Under the pieces are notes generated by a model, which did not search any database, was not told the DNA's origin, and saw only the letters and a program-made list of their open reading frames with translations. From Desulfohalobiaceae bacterium (GTDB taxonomy: Bacteria > Desulfobacterota > Desulfovibrionia > Desulfovibrionales > Desulfothermaceae), in assembly GCA_021737615.1 (NCBI GenBank), contig JAIPDR010000004.1:1-47898 (forward strand): a DNA stretch of 47,898 bases, given 5' to 3'. Below are positions 27,338 to 38,320 of this stretch, one piece after another. Made by a program: the position numbers and the translations under genes. Position 1 is the stretch's first letter. Each line of letters begins with the position of its first letter.

Positions 27338-28249
27338 ATGTCTGATTATGATTTTGATTTTCGGCAGTTAGAGGTCTTTTGCAAGGTGGTTGACCTGGGC
27401 AGCTTTTCAAAGGCCGCGAAGGAGGTCTACCTGGCCCAGGCCACGGTCAGTGAGCGCATCGCCAATCTGGAAAAAAGAGTGGGCGTAAGGCTCCTGGACC
27501 GTCTGGGCAGGAAGATCTCCCCCACCAGGGCCGGAGAGATCTTTTACAGACAGGCCGGCAAGCTCCTGGAGATGAAAAAACTGGCCAGAATGGAGATGGA
27601 AGAGTATTTGGGGCTGCAAAAAGGGGTGGTCAAAATCGGGGGGAGCACCATCCCCGGAGAGTATATTCTGCCCCGGCTCTTGGGGAAATTCCAGGAAGAA
27701 CACCCCCAGGTCTCGATAGATCTGACTGTGGCCGATTCCAGGGAGATCGAGGCCCTGGTCAGTGCCGGCGGCCTTGAAATCGGGGTCATCGGTTATCAGG
27801 ATGTCGCTCCCGGCCTCGACCGCTATGAACTGTGGGAGGATGAACTGGTCCTGGTCGTGCCCGGGAATCATCCCTGGGCCGGACTGGAGAGCGTCTCCTG
27901 GCCTGAGCTTGCCCGGCAGCCGTTCATCGTGCGGGAGCGAGGTTCGGGCACCTTGAAAATCATGGAAGAATACCTGACCCGGGCTGGGATATCGAGCCTG
28001 GAGGAACTATCGGTTGCAGCCCGGCTGGGGTCCTCGACCGCAGTCAAGGAAGGGATCAAGGCCGGACTCGGGGTCTCGATCCTGTCCGTTCGGGCGGTTT
28101 CCACCGAGGTCCGGCTGGGGCTCCTCAAGGCGATTCGGCTGACCGGGCCGCGCCTGACCAGGCATTTCCATCTCATCCAGGACAACAGACGGTCCGCTTC
28201 GCCGCTTTGCCGGGCCCTGCTGGATTTCTTCCTGGAAGAGGCCCGCTAG
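27338..28249 (+). CDS. LysR-family regulator, resembling the selenium-associated group
   Basis: 303 residues. The N-terminal helix-turn-helix is typical (FRQLEVFCKVVDLGSFSKAA, then QATVSERIANLEKRVGVRLL). The effector domain starts GVVKIGGSTIPGEYILPRLL, a stretch characteristic of the LysR group named in databases as selenium metabolism-associated and of CysB-like neighbours. With selB in the same window a selenium link is plausible but unproven. The start is the ATG at 27338, with AGGAGG nine bases upstream; a GTG at 27302 is in frame. It is not obviously co-transcribed with any gene; the reductase gene downstream converges on it. Confidence 0.88.
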   Translation: MSDYDFDFRQLEVFCKVVDLGSFSKAAKEVYLAQATVSERIANLEKRVGVRLLDRLGRKISPTRAGEIFYRQAGKLLEMKKLARMEMEEYLGLQKGVVKIGGSTIPGEYILPRLLGKFQEEHPQVSIDLTVADSREIEALVSAGGLEIGVIGYQDVAPGLDRYELWEDELVLVVPGNHPWAGLESVSWPELARQPFIVRERGSGTLKIMEEYLTRAGISSLEELSVAARLGSSTAVKEGIKAGLGVSILSVRAVSTEVRLGLLKAIRLTGPRLTRHFHLIQDNRRSASPLCRALLDFFLEEAR

Positions 28250-28295
28250 GGAATTGCAGATTGCAGGGAAGAACCAGGACCAAAATATTCGATAG

Positions 28296-29426
28296 TTACT
28301 TCTTCAAGACCTCGGGATTGACGATGCTCGGGGTGGCCCGGGGCGGGTCCTGTTCGAGAAAGGGCAGCATGTCGTCTTTTGACCAAAGCGGATATCCCAG
28401 GAGCAGGCCGGCGCAATTGGTCGCGGCCAGGGTGGCCATGGCCCGGCGGGTCCAGCCCGTGGCCGAGCCGATGTGGGGCAGGAGAACGACGTTTTCCAGA
28501 TCAGTCAGTCCCGGCTTCAGGTCAGGCTCCTCTTCAAAGACATCGAGTCCGGCCCTGAATTCCGGGTTATCCCGGCAGTGAGCCACCAGGGCCGCCTCGT
28601 CGACCACCGGGCCCCGGCTGGTATTGATGAGCACAGCCCCGGTCTTCATCATGGACAGCCGCCGGGCATCTATCTGGTGACGGGTGCTGTCGTTTAAAGG
28701 GGTGTGCAGGGAGACCACGTCCGCGGTCTGCAGGAGTTCTTCAAGGCTTTCGGCCCGGCGGCAGCCAAGCGGCTCCTGCCCTTCCGTCCGCAAAAAGGCA
28801 TTGTAAGCCGAGACAAACCGTTGTAGTTCAGCCGAGCGGCGACGGCTGTAGTAGACCAGGTTCATGCGGTGTCCCTGGAGCATGGTTTTGGCGTAGGCCG
28901 TGCCGATCCGGCCCGCCCCGACCACTCCCAGGGTCTGTCCCCATAAGAGTTTTCCCAGGAACAGGCCGGGCAGCCAGCCCGTGAACGAACCGGCCCGTAA
29001 GAAGCGTTCCGCCTCCCCGATCCGCCTGGCCGCAGCCAGGGTCAGGGCAGCGGTGGTTTCCGCGGTGGTTTCCGTGAGCACGCCCGGGGTGTTGCCGACG
29101 GGCAGACCGATCTCGGTGGCCGCCTCGAGATCGACATTGTTGAAGCCTACGGCCATATTGCTGTAGATACGGCCTCCGGCCGCCTTGAGGCAGGCAAGAA
29201 GCTGCCTGTCCCAGGCCTCGGTCAGCTGGCCGATGACGGCCCGGCAGTTTTGGCCGATGGCCTCCCGGATTTCCGATGGTCTCAGAAGGCGGGTGGAGGT
29301 GCAGATCTCAACCCGGCAGCCGGCCGCGGTCAGCCTGTCCAGCCAGAGCTGTCCGGGCAGCTCCTTGGTGACCAGGACCCGGTTCTTTCCGCCCGGATTG
29401 CGGATAATCCAATTTTTTGATGGCAT
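28296..29426 (-). CDS. D-2-hydroxyacid dehydrogenase, hydroxypyruvate/glyoxylate reductase type
   Basis: 376 residues. The NAD(P) fold carries LGVVGAGRIGTAYAKTMLQG, and the catalytic set is Arg in LINTSRGPVVDEAAL, Glu in DVFEEEPDL and His in LLPHIGSATGW. YSNMAVGFNNVD and the inserted segment SRRRSAELQRFVSAYNAF resemble plant-type hydroxypyruvate reductases. Expected reaction: glyoxylate to glycolate, or hydroxypyruvate to glycerate, with NAD(P)H. It lies downstream of PFOR on the same strand but beyond a 34-bp palindrome, so probably has separate expression. Its substrate could couple to the GlcDEF-like oxidase at 36.9-40.9 kb. Confidence 0.9.
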   Translation of the reverse strand: MPSKNWIIRNPGGKNRVLVTKELPGQLWLDRLTAAGCRVEICTSTRLLRPSEIREAIGQNCRAVIGQLTEAWDRQLLACLKAAGGRIYSNMAVGFNNVDLEAATEIGLPVGNTPGVLTETTAETTAALTLAAARRIGEAERFLRAGSFTGWLPGLFLGKLLWGQTLGVVGAGRIGTAYAKTMLQGHRMNLVYYSRRRSAELQRFVSAYNAFLRTEGQEPLGCRRAESLEELLQTADVVSLHTPLNDSTRHQIDARRLSMMKTGAVLINTSRGPVVDEAALVAHCRDNPEFRAGLDVFEEEPDLKPGLTDLENVVLLPHIGSATGWTRRAMATLAATNCAGLLLGYPLWSKDDMLPFLEQDPPRATPSIVNPEVLKK

Positions 29427-29562
29427 TGACTGGTCCAGCCTGGTTTTGCTAAGGAACTGTCACAGATTAACCATGGCATAAAAGATTTTGTCCACGAATT
29501 TGCACGAATAAGCACCCCGGTGTAATCCTGCTTCGCAGGAACTCCTTTATTATTATTCTTAG

Positions 29563-29596
29563 AAAGGGGAGGCCGGGACGTCCCGGCCTCCCCTTT
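29563..29596 (-). terminator. 34-bp perfect palindrome after the PFOR gene
   Basis: AAAGGGGAGGCCGGGAC is followed directly by its exact complement, 26 bases beyond the PFOR stop. On the minus strand the stem ends in TTT then CTAAG, so the U-run is short. Probable 3'-end hairpin or terminator. Nearby (29500-29520) a CACGAATTTGCACGAATAAG segment recalls a widely dispersed bacterial repeat. Confidence 0.75.
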
Positions 29597-29622
29597 GTGC
29601 CCGTCAGCGGCCTGGACCGGTG

Positions 29623-33230
<3,608 letters not shown>

Positions 33231-33240
33231 ATATAATTGT

Positions 33241-33269
33241 TTAATATATTTAATAATGAAGTTTCACAA
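33241..33269 (-). promoter_or_regulatory. predicted sigma70 promoter of PFOR
   Basis: On the minus strand TTGTGA (33269-33264), 17-base spacer, TATTAA (33246-33241). AT-rich surroundings support it. Confidence 0.55.
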
Positions 33270-33305
33270 AAGGTTGTATTTTGAACGTCTCGGAAATCCT
33301 GCATG

Positions 33306-33332
33306 TTTTTGGTAAGATGGTAAAACCAAAAA
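33306..33332. promoter_or_regulatory. operator-like palindrome upstream of PFOR
   Basis: TTTTTGGT and ACCAAAAA, perfect 8-bp arms spaced by 11 bases. It contains GGTAAGATGGT (33311-33321), which recurs inverted upstream of glcD (36811-36821). TGGT/ACCA half-sites are typical of GntR/FadR-type regulators such as LldR, which is only an analogy. It lies about 85 bases upstream of the predicted PFOR start. Confidence 0.55.
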
Positions 33333-33411
33333 GTGCATACAGCTTTCTGTTTCAAAAGTCAAGTCGTCTGATCGGCCAGCCCAGCTTGGCGCTTACTGAC
33401 CTGATACGGAT

Positions 33412-35589
33412 TCATGAACCGGACTTTCGGCCGTCTGACGGAGACAGCTGCGCCCAGAGGGCTTCGGCCATGTGCAGGACTTTGAATTTGCGTTTTTCCT
33501 TTTCAGCGGTCCCCCGGAGCTGCATGATACAGCCCGGGCAGTCCGTGACCAGGCAGTCCACTCCCAGGTCCTGGATGCGGTCTAATTTATTGTGGACGAT
33601 GGTCGCGGATACCTCGGGGAACTTCATGGAGTAGGTCCCGCCGAGACCGCAGCAGGTCTCTTCCTCGTCGTTGCGGACATAGTCGTACCCGGCCAGGGTC
33701 AAGAGTTCACGGGGTTCGCTTCTGACCCCCAGGCCGCGGCAGAGGTGGCAGGGGGCGTGGTAGGCCGTGCTGGGTCCGGAATCGGAAAAGCGGTCTGCTT
33801 CGAGGCGGGCCACATTGCGCAAGAAGGAGCTCGCGTCCATGATCTTATCGGCAAACTGTTGGACTTTGACCCCGATTCCCGGCAGATTTCCGGCAAGGTA
33901 GGGGTAGTTCTCCTTGAGGTGGGAGCCGCAGGAGGCGCAGAGGGTGACGATGGCGTCGTATTTGGAGGGATCGACGGCCCGCAGGTTGTGCAGGGCGATT
34001 CTAAGGGCGGCCTCTTTCTCCCCGACCATCAAGACGGGCAGCCCGCAGCAGCCCTGCTCTTTGGGGAATTCCACCTCGATATTCCTGCCCTGCAGAAGCT
34101 CCAGGAAGCGTTCCAGCTGTTCCGGATAGACAAAGTCCTGGAGGCAGCCGGAGAAGAGGGCGATTCGGTATTGCGGGGCCTCGACCCCGGGTTTCACCTC
34201 CGGCCAGCTGTCCCGGAACGGTTTGGCGGCAAGGGCCGGCAGGGCCTTGAAGTCCTGATCCCCTAAGAGAAACCGGGGCAGGTGGCGCAGGTAGGCGGAT
34301 CTGCCCCGGACGGGTTTTTGCAGGTACTTTCCGGACCAGAGCAGGGAATGAAAGAGCCTGCGCCTGGTCAGCACATGGGCCAGGCCGATGTTCAGGGCAG
34401 GTCGGAAATCGTCGGACTGGATCACGGCCTGGACTTCCTTGATCAGTCTGGGCAGGTCGATCCCGGACACGCAGACCGCCTTGCAGGCCTGGCAGTTGAG
34501 GCAGTTCTGGGCCAGGAAGCGGTCTTTTTCCCGTCCGTGAAAGAAATAGGTCAAAATGAGGCCGATGGGACCGATGTAGACATGGCCGTAGGCATGGCCG
34601 CCCACCAGTCTGTAGACCGGACAGACGTTGGCGCAGGCACCGCAGCGGACACAGCGCAGGGCCTGGGAGAAGACCGGGTCCCTGGCCAGGGCCAGCCGCC
34701 CGTTGTCGATGAGGACGACGTGGATGATTTTCCTGTCTTCGGGGGCCGCCCGGCATTCATTGGCCCCGGTGATCCAGGTCACATAGGAGGAGATGGACTG
34801 TCCGGTGGCGTTTCTGGGCAACCCTTTGAGGATGGGCAGGGCCTCCTTCAGGGTGGGCACCAGCTTGTCGATCCCGACCAGGGCCACGTGGACTCTGGGC
34901 AGGGTGGTGGCCAATCTGAGGTTGCCTTCGTTGGTGACCATGCCCAGGGTTCCGGTTTCGGCAATCACGAAATTGGCACCGCTGATGCCCATGTCCGCTT
35001 CGATGAATTTCTGCCTGAGTTCCCGTCTGGCCACCTTGACCAGGCTCTGGATGTCCGTGGTCTGTTCGTGGCCGGTGACCTCGCTGAAGAGCCGGCTGAC
35101 CTGTTCCTTGGAGACGTGGATGGCCGGAAGGACCATGTGCGAGGGCACTTCCCGCCGCAACTGGATGATCCATTCGCCGAGATCGCATTCCGTGATCTCG
35201 AGCCCTTTGTCCTGCAGGAAATCCGAGAGCTTGACCTCTTCAGCGGTCATGGACTTGGTCTTGACCACCCGTTGGCAGTCGTTTTCCGCGGCGATTGTGC
35301 TAATGATTTCGTTGGCTTCCCGGTCGCTGTGGGCCAGATGCACCTTGATACCCAGGGCTTCGGCCTTTGCCTTGAACTGCTTATAGAGCTCTTCGAAGCG
35401 GCTGAGCGAGTTGTCCTTGGCCTCTTTGATGGCCTCGATAACAAAATCCAGATCACAATCTGAAAAGGCTTTCTCCCGGCTGCCCCGGTAGGCGGTGGTG
35501 AAGTTTTCAAGGGCCTTGCGCTGAAAATCGTACTTCAGGGCCGTTTTCAGCTCCTTTCGGTATTCGTGAAGGGTTCTGGCGTCTTGCAT
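33412..35589 (-). CDS. LldEF-type lactate dehydrogenase subunit (LutB-LutA fusion)
   Basis: 725 residues. The N-terminal half is a LUD domain with NFVIAETGTLGMVTNEGN and a two-cluster ferredoxin-like segment (CVRCGACANVCPVYR and CLNCQACKAVCVSGIDLP), as in LutB/LldF. The C-terminal half has two CCG domains (LFSGCLQDFVYP, EQGCCGLPVLMVG; YHAPCHLCRGLG, ETCCGLGGTYSMKF), as in LutA/LldE. This fused form is known from the Desulfovibrio lactate locus (DVU3033 type). With LutC it should oxidise L- or D-lactate to pyruvate at the membrane side of the cytoplasm. AAGGGG precedes the ATG. Element C copy 2 separates it from lutC. Confidence 0.93.
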   Translation of the reverse strand: MQDARTLHEYRKELKTALKYDFQRKALENFTTAYRGSREKAFSDCDLDFVIEAIKEAKDNSLSRFEELYKQFKAKAEALGIKVHLAHSDREANEIISTIAAENDCQRVVKTKSMTAEEVKLSDFLQDKGLEITECDLGEWIIQLRREVPSHMVLPAIHVSKEQVSRLFSEVTGHEQTTDIQSLVKVARRELRQKFIEADMGISGANFVIAETGTLGMVTNEGNLRLATTLPRVHVALVGIDKLVPTLKEALPILKGLPRNATGQSISSYVTWITGANECRAAPEDRKIIHVVLIDNGRLALARDPVFSQALRCVRCGACANVCPVYRLVGGHAYGHVYIGPIGLILTYFFHGREKDRFLAQNCLNCQACKAVCVSGIDLPRLIKEVQAVIQSDDFRPALNIGLAHVLTRRRLFHSLLWSGKYLQKPVRGRSAYLRHLPRFLLGDQDFKALPALAAKPFRDSWPEVKPGVEAPQYRIALFSGCLQDFVYPEQLERFLELLQGRNIEVEFPKEQGCCGLPVLMVGEKEAALRIALHNLRAVDPSKYDAIVTLCASCGSHLKENYPYLAGNLPGIGVKVQQFADKIMDASSFLRNVARLEADRFSDSGPSTAYHAPCHLCRGLGVRSEPRELLTLAGYDYVRNDEEETCCGLGGTYSMKFPEVSATIVHNKLDRIQDLGVDCLVTDCPGCIMQLRGTAEKEKRKFKVLHMAEALWAQLSPSDGRKSGS

Positions 35590-35621
35590 TGGTGCCCCTT
35601 GTTTGGGATGGATGTCTTATC

Positions 35622-35768
35622 TAGTGCTTGGACGGAAACTCACCCATCTACTTCGTCACTGCAAAATTTTGAAATCCTCATGTATTGGAATACACTGCGG
35701 TTTCAAAATTTATTGTTCCTCGTATCTGGGCAAGTTTACGTCCAATCACCGTTTTCGTTCAGGCACTA
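35622..35768. repeat. ~146-bp element C, copy 2
   Basis: Nearly identical to 27071-27216, with the same outer TTGGACG and CGTCCAA ends. Here the outermost bases TAGTGC and GCACTA also pair. It sits between lutC and lldEF, two genes that belong together, and so would be transcribed as a long hairpin inside their mRNA. Confidence 0.88.
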
Positions 35769-35773
35769 TCTAT

Positions 35774-35814
35774 CCTGGAACCTTCTGGGTTGCTGGCGAA
35801 GCCCGCTTTAAAGG
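35774..35814. repeat. ~41-bp hairpin repeat, copy 2
   Basis: CCTTCTGGGTTGC followed by TGGCGAAGCCCGCTTTA, as at 1252-1294 with a few differences. It overlaps the stop codon of lutC (35808-35810). Confidence 0.65.
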
Positions 35815-36437
35815 TCCTTAAGAATATAGATCTGTAATTCTAAAGGTCCGTGGACGCCCAGGGCCAGGACCCGCTCGATGTCGGCCGTCCTGCTGGCCCC
35901 GGTTATAAAGGCGGTGTAGTTCGGACCCTTATGAAACATCTGGGTCAGGGGTTCCAGGAGGTCTTCAGCGGTTTCATGGATGGCAGAAGCCGGGAGAAGG
36001 ACAGCGTGGATTTCGCTGATCATGCTGGCCAAACGGATCTCCTCCCGGCTGGAGTCCATGACCACGGTCCCGTTTTCGGCAATCCCGTACTGGGCCCAGG
36101 TCAGCCCGATATCGATGCCGCTTAAATGGGAATGCAGGCCCTTGTCTATGAGCCGGATTCCCCTGGGACGGCAGAGCGTGATGAGCATATCCAACTCTGT
36201 GTCTGCCAGGCCTGGAGCCGCGATGATCCTGGACCATTCTTTAAGTTCGCAGAGATCGGCCGCCTTTTCCGAGAGCGGATGCTCGCAGCCGGAGGCAAGG
36301 GGTTGACAGGCCTCTTTGTCCACACAGGTTGCGACCAGATGCTCAAAGGCCTGGGGCAGACCGGAAACAGGCACTACGGAAGCGGAAACGGCTGCTGCCC
36401 TGTCGCTGAAAGCTTGAATACATTCATTCCGGTTCAT
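35808..36437 (-). CDS. lutC: LUD-domain protein LutC/LldG
   Basis: About 209 residues of a single LUD domain: GIDIGLTWAQYGIAENGTVV is the typical core, followed by LLPASAIHETAEDLL, FITGASRTADIERVLALGVH and the terminal GPLELQIYIL. It is the third subunit of the LutABC/LldEFG lactate oxidation complex and matches the gene next to LldEF in sulfate reducers. I start it at the ATG at 36437 with GGAG six bases upstream, in preference to TTG at 36449. It is first in the minus-strand series lutC-lldEF-por. Its promoter region contains the truncated third copy of element C. Confidence 0.9.
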   Translation of the reverse strand: MNRNECIQAFSDRAAAVSASVVPVSGLPQAFEHLVATCVDKEACQPLASGCEHPLSEKAADLCELKEWSRIIAAPGLADTELDMLITLCRPRGIRLIDKGLHSHLSGIDIGLTWAQYGIAENGTVVMDSSREEIRLASMISEIHAVLLPASAIHETAEDLLEPLTQMFHKGPNYTAFITGASRTADIERVLALGVHGPLELQIYILKDL

Positions 36438-36463
36438 TACGTGCTCCAAAGAATATGTTCACC

Positions 36464-36520
36464 TGATGCCTGGACGAAAACTCACCCATCCACTTCGTCA
36501 CTGCTTCGTCGCTGCAAGAT
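36464..36520. repeat. truncated copy 3 of element C
   Basis: CCTGGACGAAAACTCACCC and ACTTCGTCACTGC match the left end of element C. A short internal duplication (TTCGTCACTGC then TTCGTCGCTGC) follows, and the similarity then stops. The rest of the 424-base lutC-glcD spacer holds the glcD promoter and operator-like sequence described separately. Confidence 0.7.
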
Positions 36521-36769
36521 AGGGTTTGACAAAGAGTGTCGTTCAATCTATATCTTTAATTAGAATGACTTGAATTCAATCGGGTGAGAATGATTGCCTC
36601 AACCAGCCTGTCCGTGGGGGATGTCTTTCATCCGATTTCAGTCTCTTCTCTATGACATCCTGTTCCTTGGGTCAATGGCTGCTTTTGGGCAAAAAGTCAA
36701 GCCGGATCAGGATAATTGCCCATTGCGAGACCGCGGTATCTCTTTCGAAGGCGGTTGAGAATTTCCTTC

Positions 36770-36796
36770 TTGACAGAAACGCGTCTTGCTTATTAT
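36770..36796 (+). promoter_or_regulatory. predicted sigma70 promoter of glcD
   Basis: Consensus TTGACA (36770-36775), a short 15-base spacer and TATTAT (36791-36796). The spacing is suboptimal, which would fit a regulated promoter. Confidence 0.55.
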
Positions 36797-36821
36797 GGTA
36801 AGTTCATTAGACCATCTTACC
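36797..36821 (+). promoter_or_regulatory. operator-like inverted repeat at glcD
   Basis: GGTAAG (36797-36802) and CTTACC (36816-36821) pair, and ATGGT with ACCAT form a second pair. It includes ACCATCTTACC, the complement of GGTAAGATGGT upstream of PFOR. It covers the expected transcription start, a position suited to repression. Confidence 0.5.
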
Positions 36822-36861
36822 GGGATAGGGAGAGTCTTCTTGACCTAAGGAGGAAACAGCC

Positions 36862-38244
36862 GTGAAACATAATGACCCATTGATTCGAGATCTGGAGGCC
36901 ATCGTCGGCCAGGGAAACGTTTTGTACGACAAGGTTTCCCTCAGTCATTACGAATACGATGCCTCACTGTTCAAGGCAAGGCCCAGGGCCATCGCCTTTG
37001 CCACCTCTACTGAGCAGGTCTCCGGCTTGGTCAAGTACGCCAATGAACACTCGATCCCCTACGTAGCCAGGGGCTCCGGGACCAACCTCAGCGGGGGCTC
37101 CATTCAGAAGGACGGGTTGATCATTGAAATGCGGCGTATGGACCGGATCCTGGACATCGATGTCCAAAACAAGACCGCCCTGGTCGAACCAGGGGTATTC
37201 AACCTGACCCTGCAAAACGCCCTGGCCCCGTACGGCTACTATTATGCCCCGGACCCGGCCAGTCAGAAGGTCTCCACCCTGGGCGGCAATGTCGGGGAGA
37301 ATTCCGGTGGTCCCAAGTGCCTTAAATACGGGGTGACCAGCAATCATATCCTGGGCCTGGAGGTGGTCTTGCCCAACGGCCAAGTCACCTGGCTCGGCGG
37401 CAGCGCCGCCGATGCGCCCGGGGCCGATGTCCTGGGCCTTTTTGTGGGCTCGGAAGGGACCTTGGGGGTGGTGACCAGGATACTCGTGCGCATCATGCGC
37501 CTGCCTGAAAACGTGATCACCATGCTGACCATCTTCAACTCCATAGAAGAGGCCGGCCAGGCGGTTTCAGACATCATATCCGAAGGGATCATTCCGGTTT
37601 CCCTGGAGATCATGGACAATCTGACCATTCAGGCTGTCGAGGATTCGATGAATGCCGGCTTTCCCAGGGATGCGGAGGCGGTCCTGATCATAGAGCTGGA
37701 TGGAATAGCCGAGGGCCAGGAAGAGCAGGCGGACCGGATCCTGGAGTTGTGCAGCAAGAACAACGTAGTCAGTTCGTCCAGGGCCACGGACGACAAAGCC
37801 CGGGCCAATCTCTGGGCCGGGCGCAAGGGCGCCTTCGGGGCCATCGCCAGGCTGCGGCCCTGCTACCTGGTCTGCGACGCCACCGTTCCCCGGGTCAACC
37901 TTCCCAAGGCTCTGTCAGCGGTCAAAGAGATCTCCAGGAAGTACGACCTGCCCATAGCCAATGTCTTTCACGCCGGGGACGGCAACCTCCACCCGCTGAT
38001 CCTGTTTGACGAAAGGGACCGGGAAGAACTCAGCCGGGTGCACAAGGCAGGCAGCGAGATCATGAGGGCCTGTGCCGATCTCGGGGGGACCATCAGCGGA
38101 GAGCACGGCATCGGCGCGGAAAAGATGAAGGAAATGACCTTTATTTTTTCTGATCAGGACCTGGAAGTGATGCGCGGCATCAAAAAGGCAGTTGATCCGA
38201 AGAATCTATGCAACCCGGGCAAGATGTTGCCCCAGGCGGCCTGA
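36862..38244 (+). CDS. glcD: FAD-linked D-lactate/glycolate oxidase subunit GlcD
   Basis: 460 residues of the VAO-type flavoprotein family. The FAD-binding PCMH domain shows PYVARGSGTNLSGGSIQ and STLGGNVGENSGGPKCLKYG. The C-terminal substrate domain has FHAGDGNLHPLILFD and GGTISGEHGIGAEKM, typical of GlcD/Dld. Expected reaction: oxidation of D-lactate or glycolate, passing electrons to the Fe-S subunit encoded downstream. The start is GTG with AAGGAGG eight bases upstream. It is the first gene of glcD-glcE-glcF. The substrate cannot be decided from the sequence; the PFOR/LUD neighbours favour lactate. Confidence 0.93.
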   Translation: MKHNDPLIRDLEAIVGQGNVLYDKVSLSHYEYDASLFKARPRAIAFATSTEQVSGLVKYANEHSIPYVARGSGTNLSGGSIQKDGLIIEMRRMDRILDIDVQNKTALVEPGVFNLTLQNALAPYGYYYAPDPASQKVSTLGGNVGENSGGPKCLKYGVTSNHILGLEVVLPNGQVTWLGGSAADAPGADVLGLFVGSEGTLGVVTRILVRIMRLPENVITMLTIFNSIEEAGQAVSDIISEGIIPVSLEIMDNLTIQAVEDSMNAGFPRDAEAVLIIELDGIAEGQEEQADRILELCSKNNVVSSSRATDDKARANLWAGRKGAFGAIARLRPCYLVCDATVPRVNLPKALSAVKEISRKYDLPIANVFHAGDGNLHPLILFDERDREELSRVHKAGSEIMRACADLGGTISGEHGIGAEKMKEMTFIFSDQDLEVMRGIKKAVDPKNLCNPGKMLPQAA

Positions 38245-38290
38245 ATCCGGTTTGCCTCTCCAGAGAAGTCCTGGGGGAGGCAAACTGGAT
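38245..38290 (+). repeat. inverted repeat between glcD and the second FAD subunit
   Basis: ATCCGGTTTGCCTC, beginning just after the glcD stop, pairs with GAGGCAAACTGGAT (13 of 14). It could be a 3'-end hairpin for differential stability of the polycistronic mRNA. Confidence 0.65.
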
Positions 38291-38320
38291 ATGACTATCA
38301 TAAAAAAAGGAGGGTGTGCT

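Noticed and set aside
34282-35463. 393-codon open frame on the plus strand
   Set aside because: Antisense to the LldEF-type gene, low-complexity composition.
36438-36861. Possible sigma54 promoter between lutC and glcD, as in known Desulfovibrio lactate operons
   Set aside because: No TGGCAC-N5-TTGC type sequence found on either strand; a sigma70-like TTGACA/TATTAT pair is present instead.
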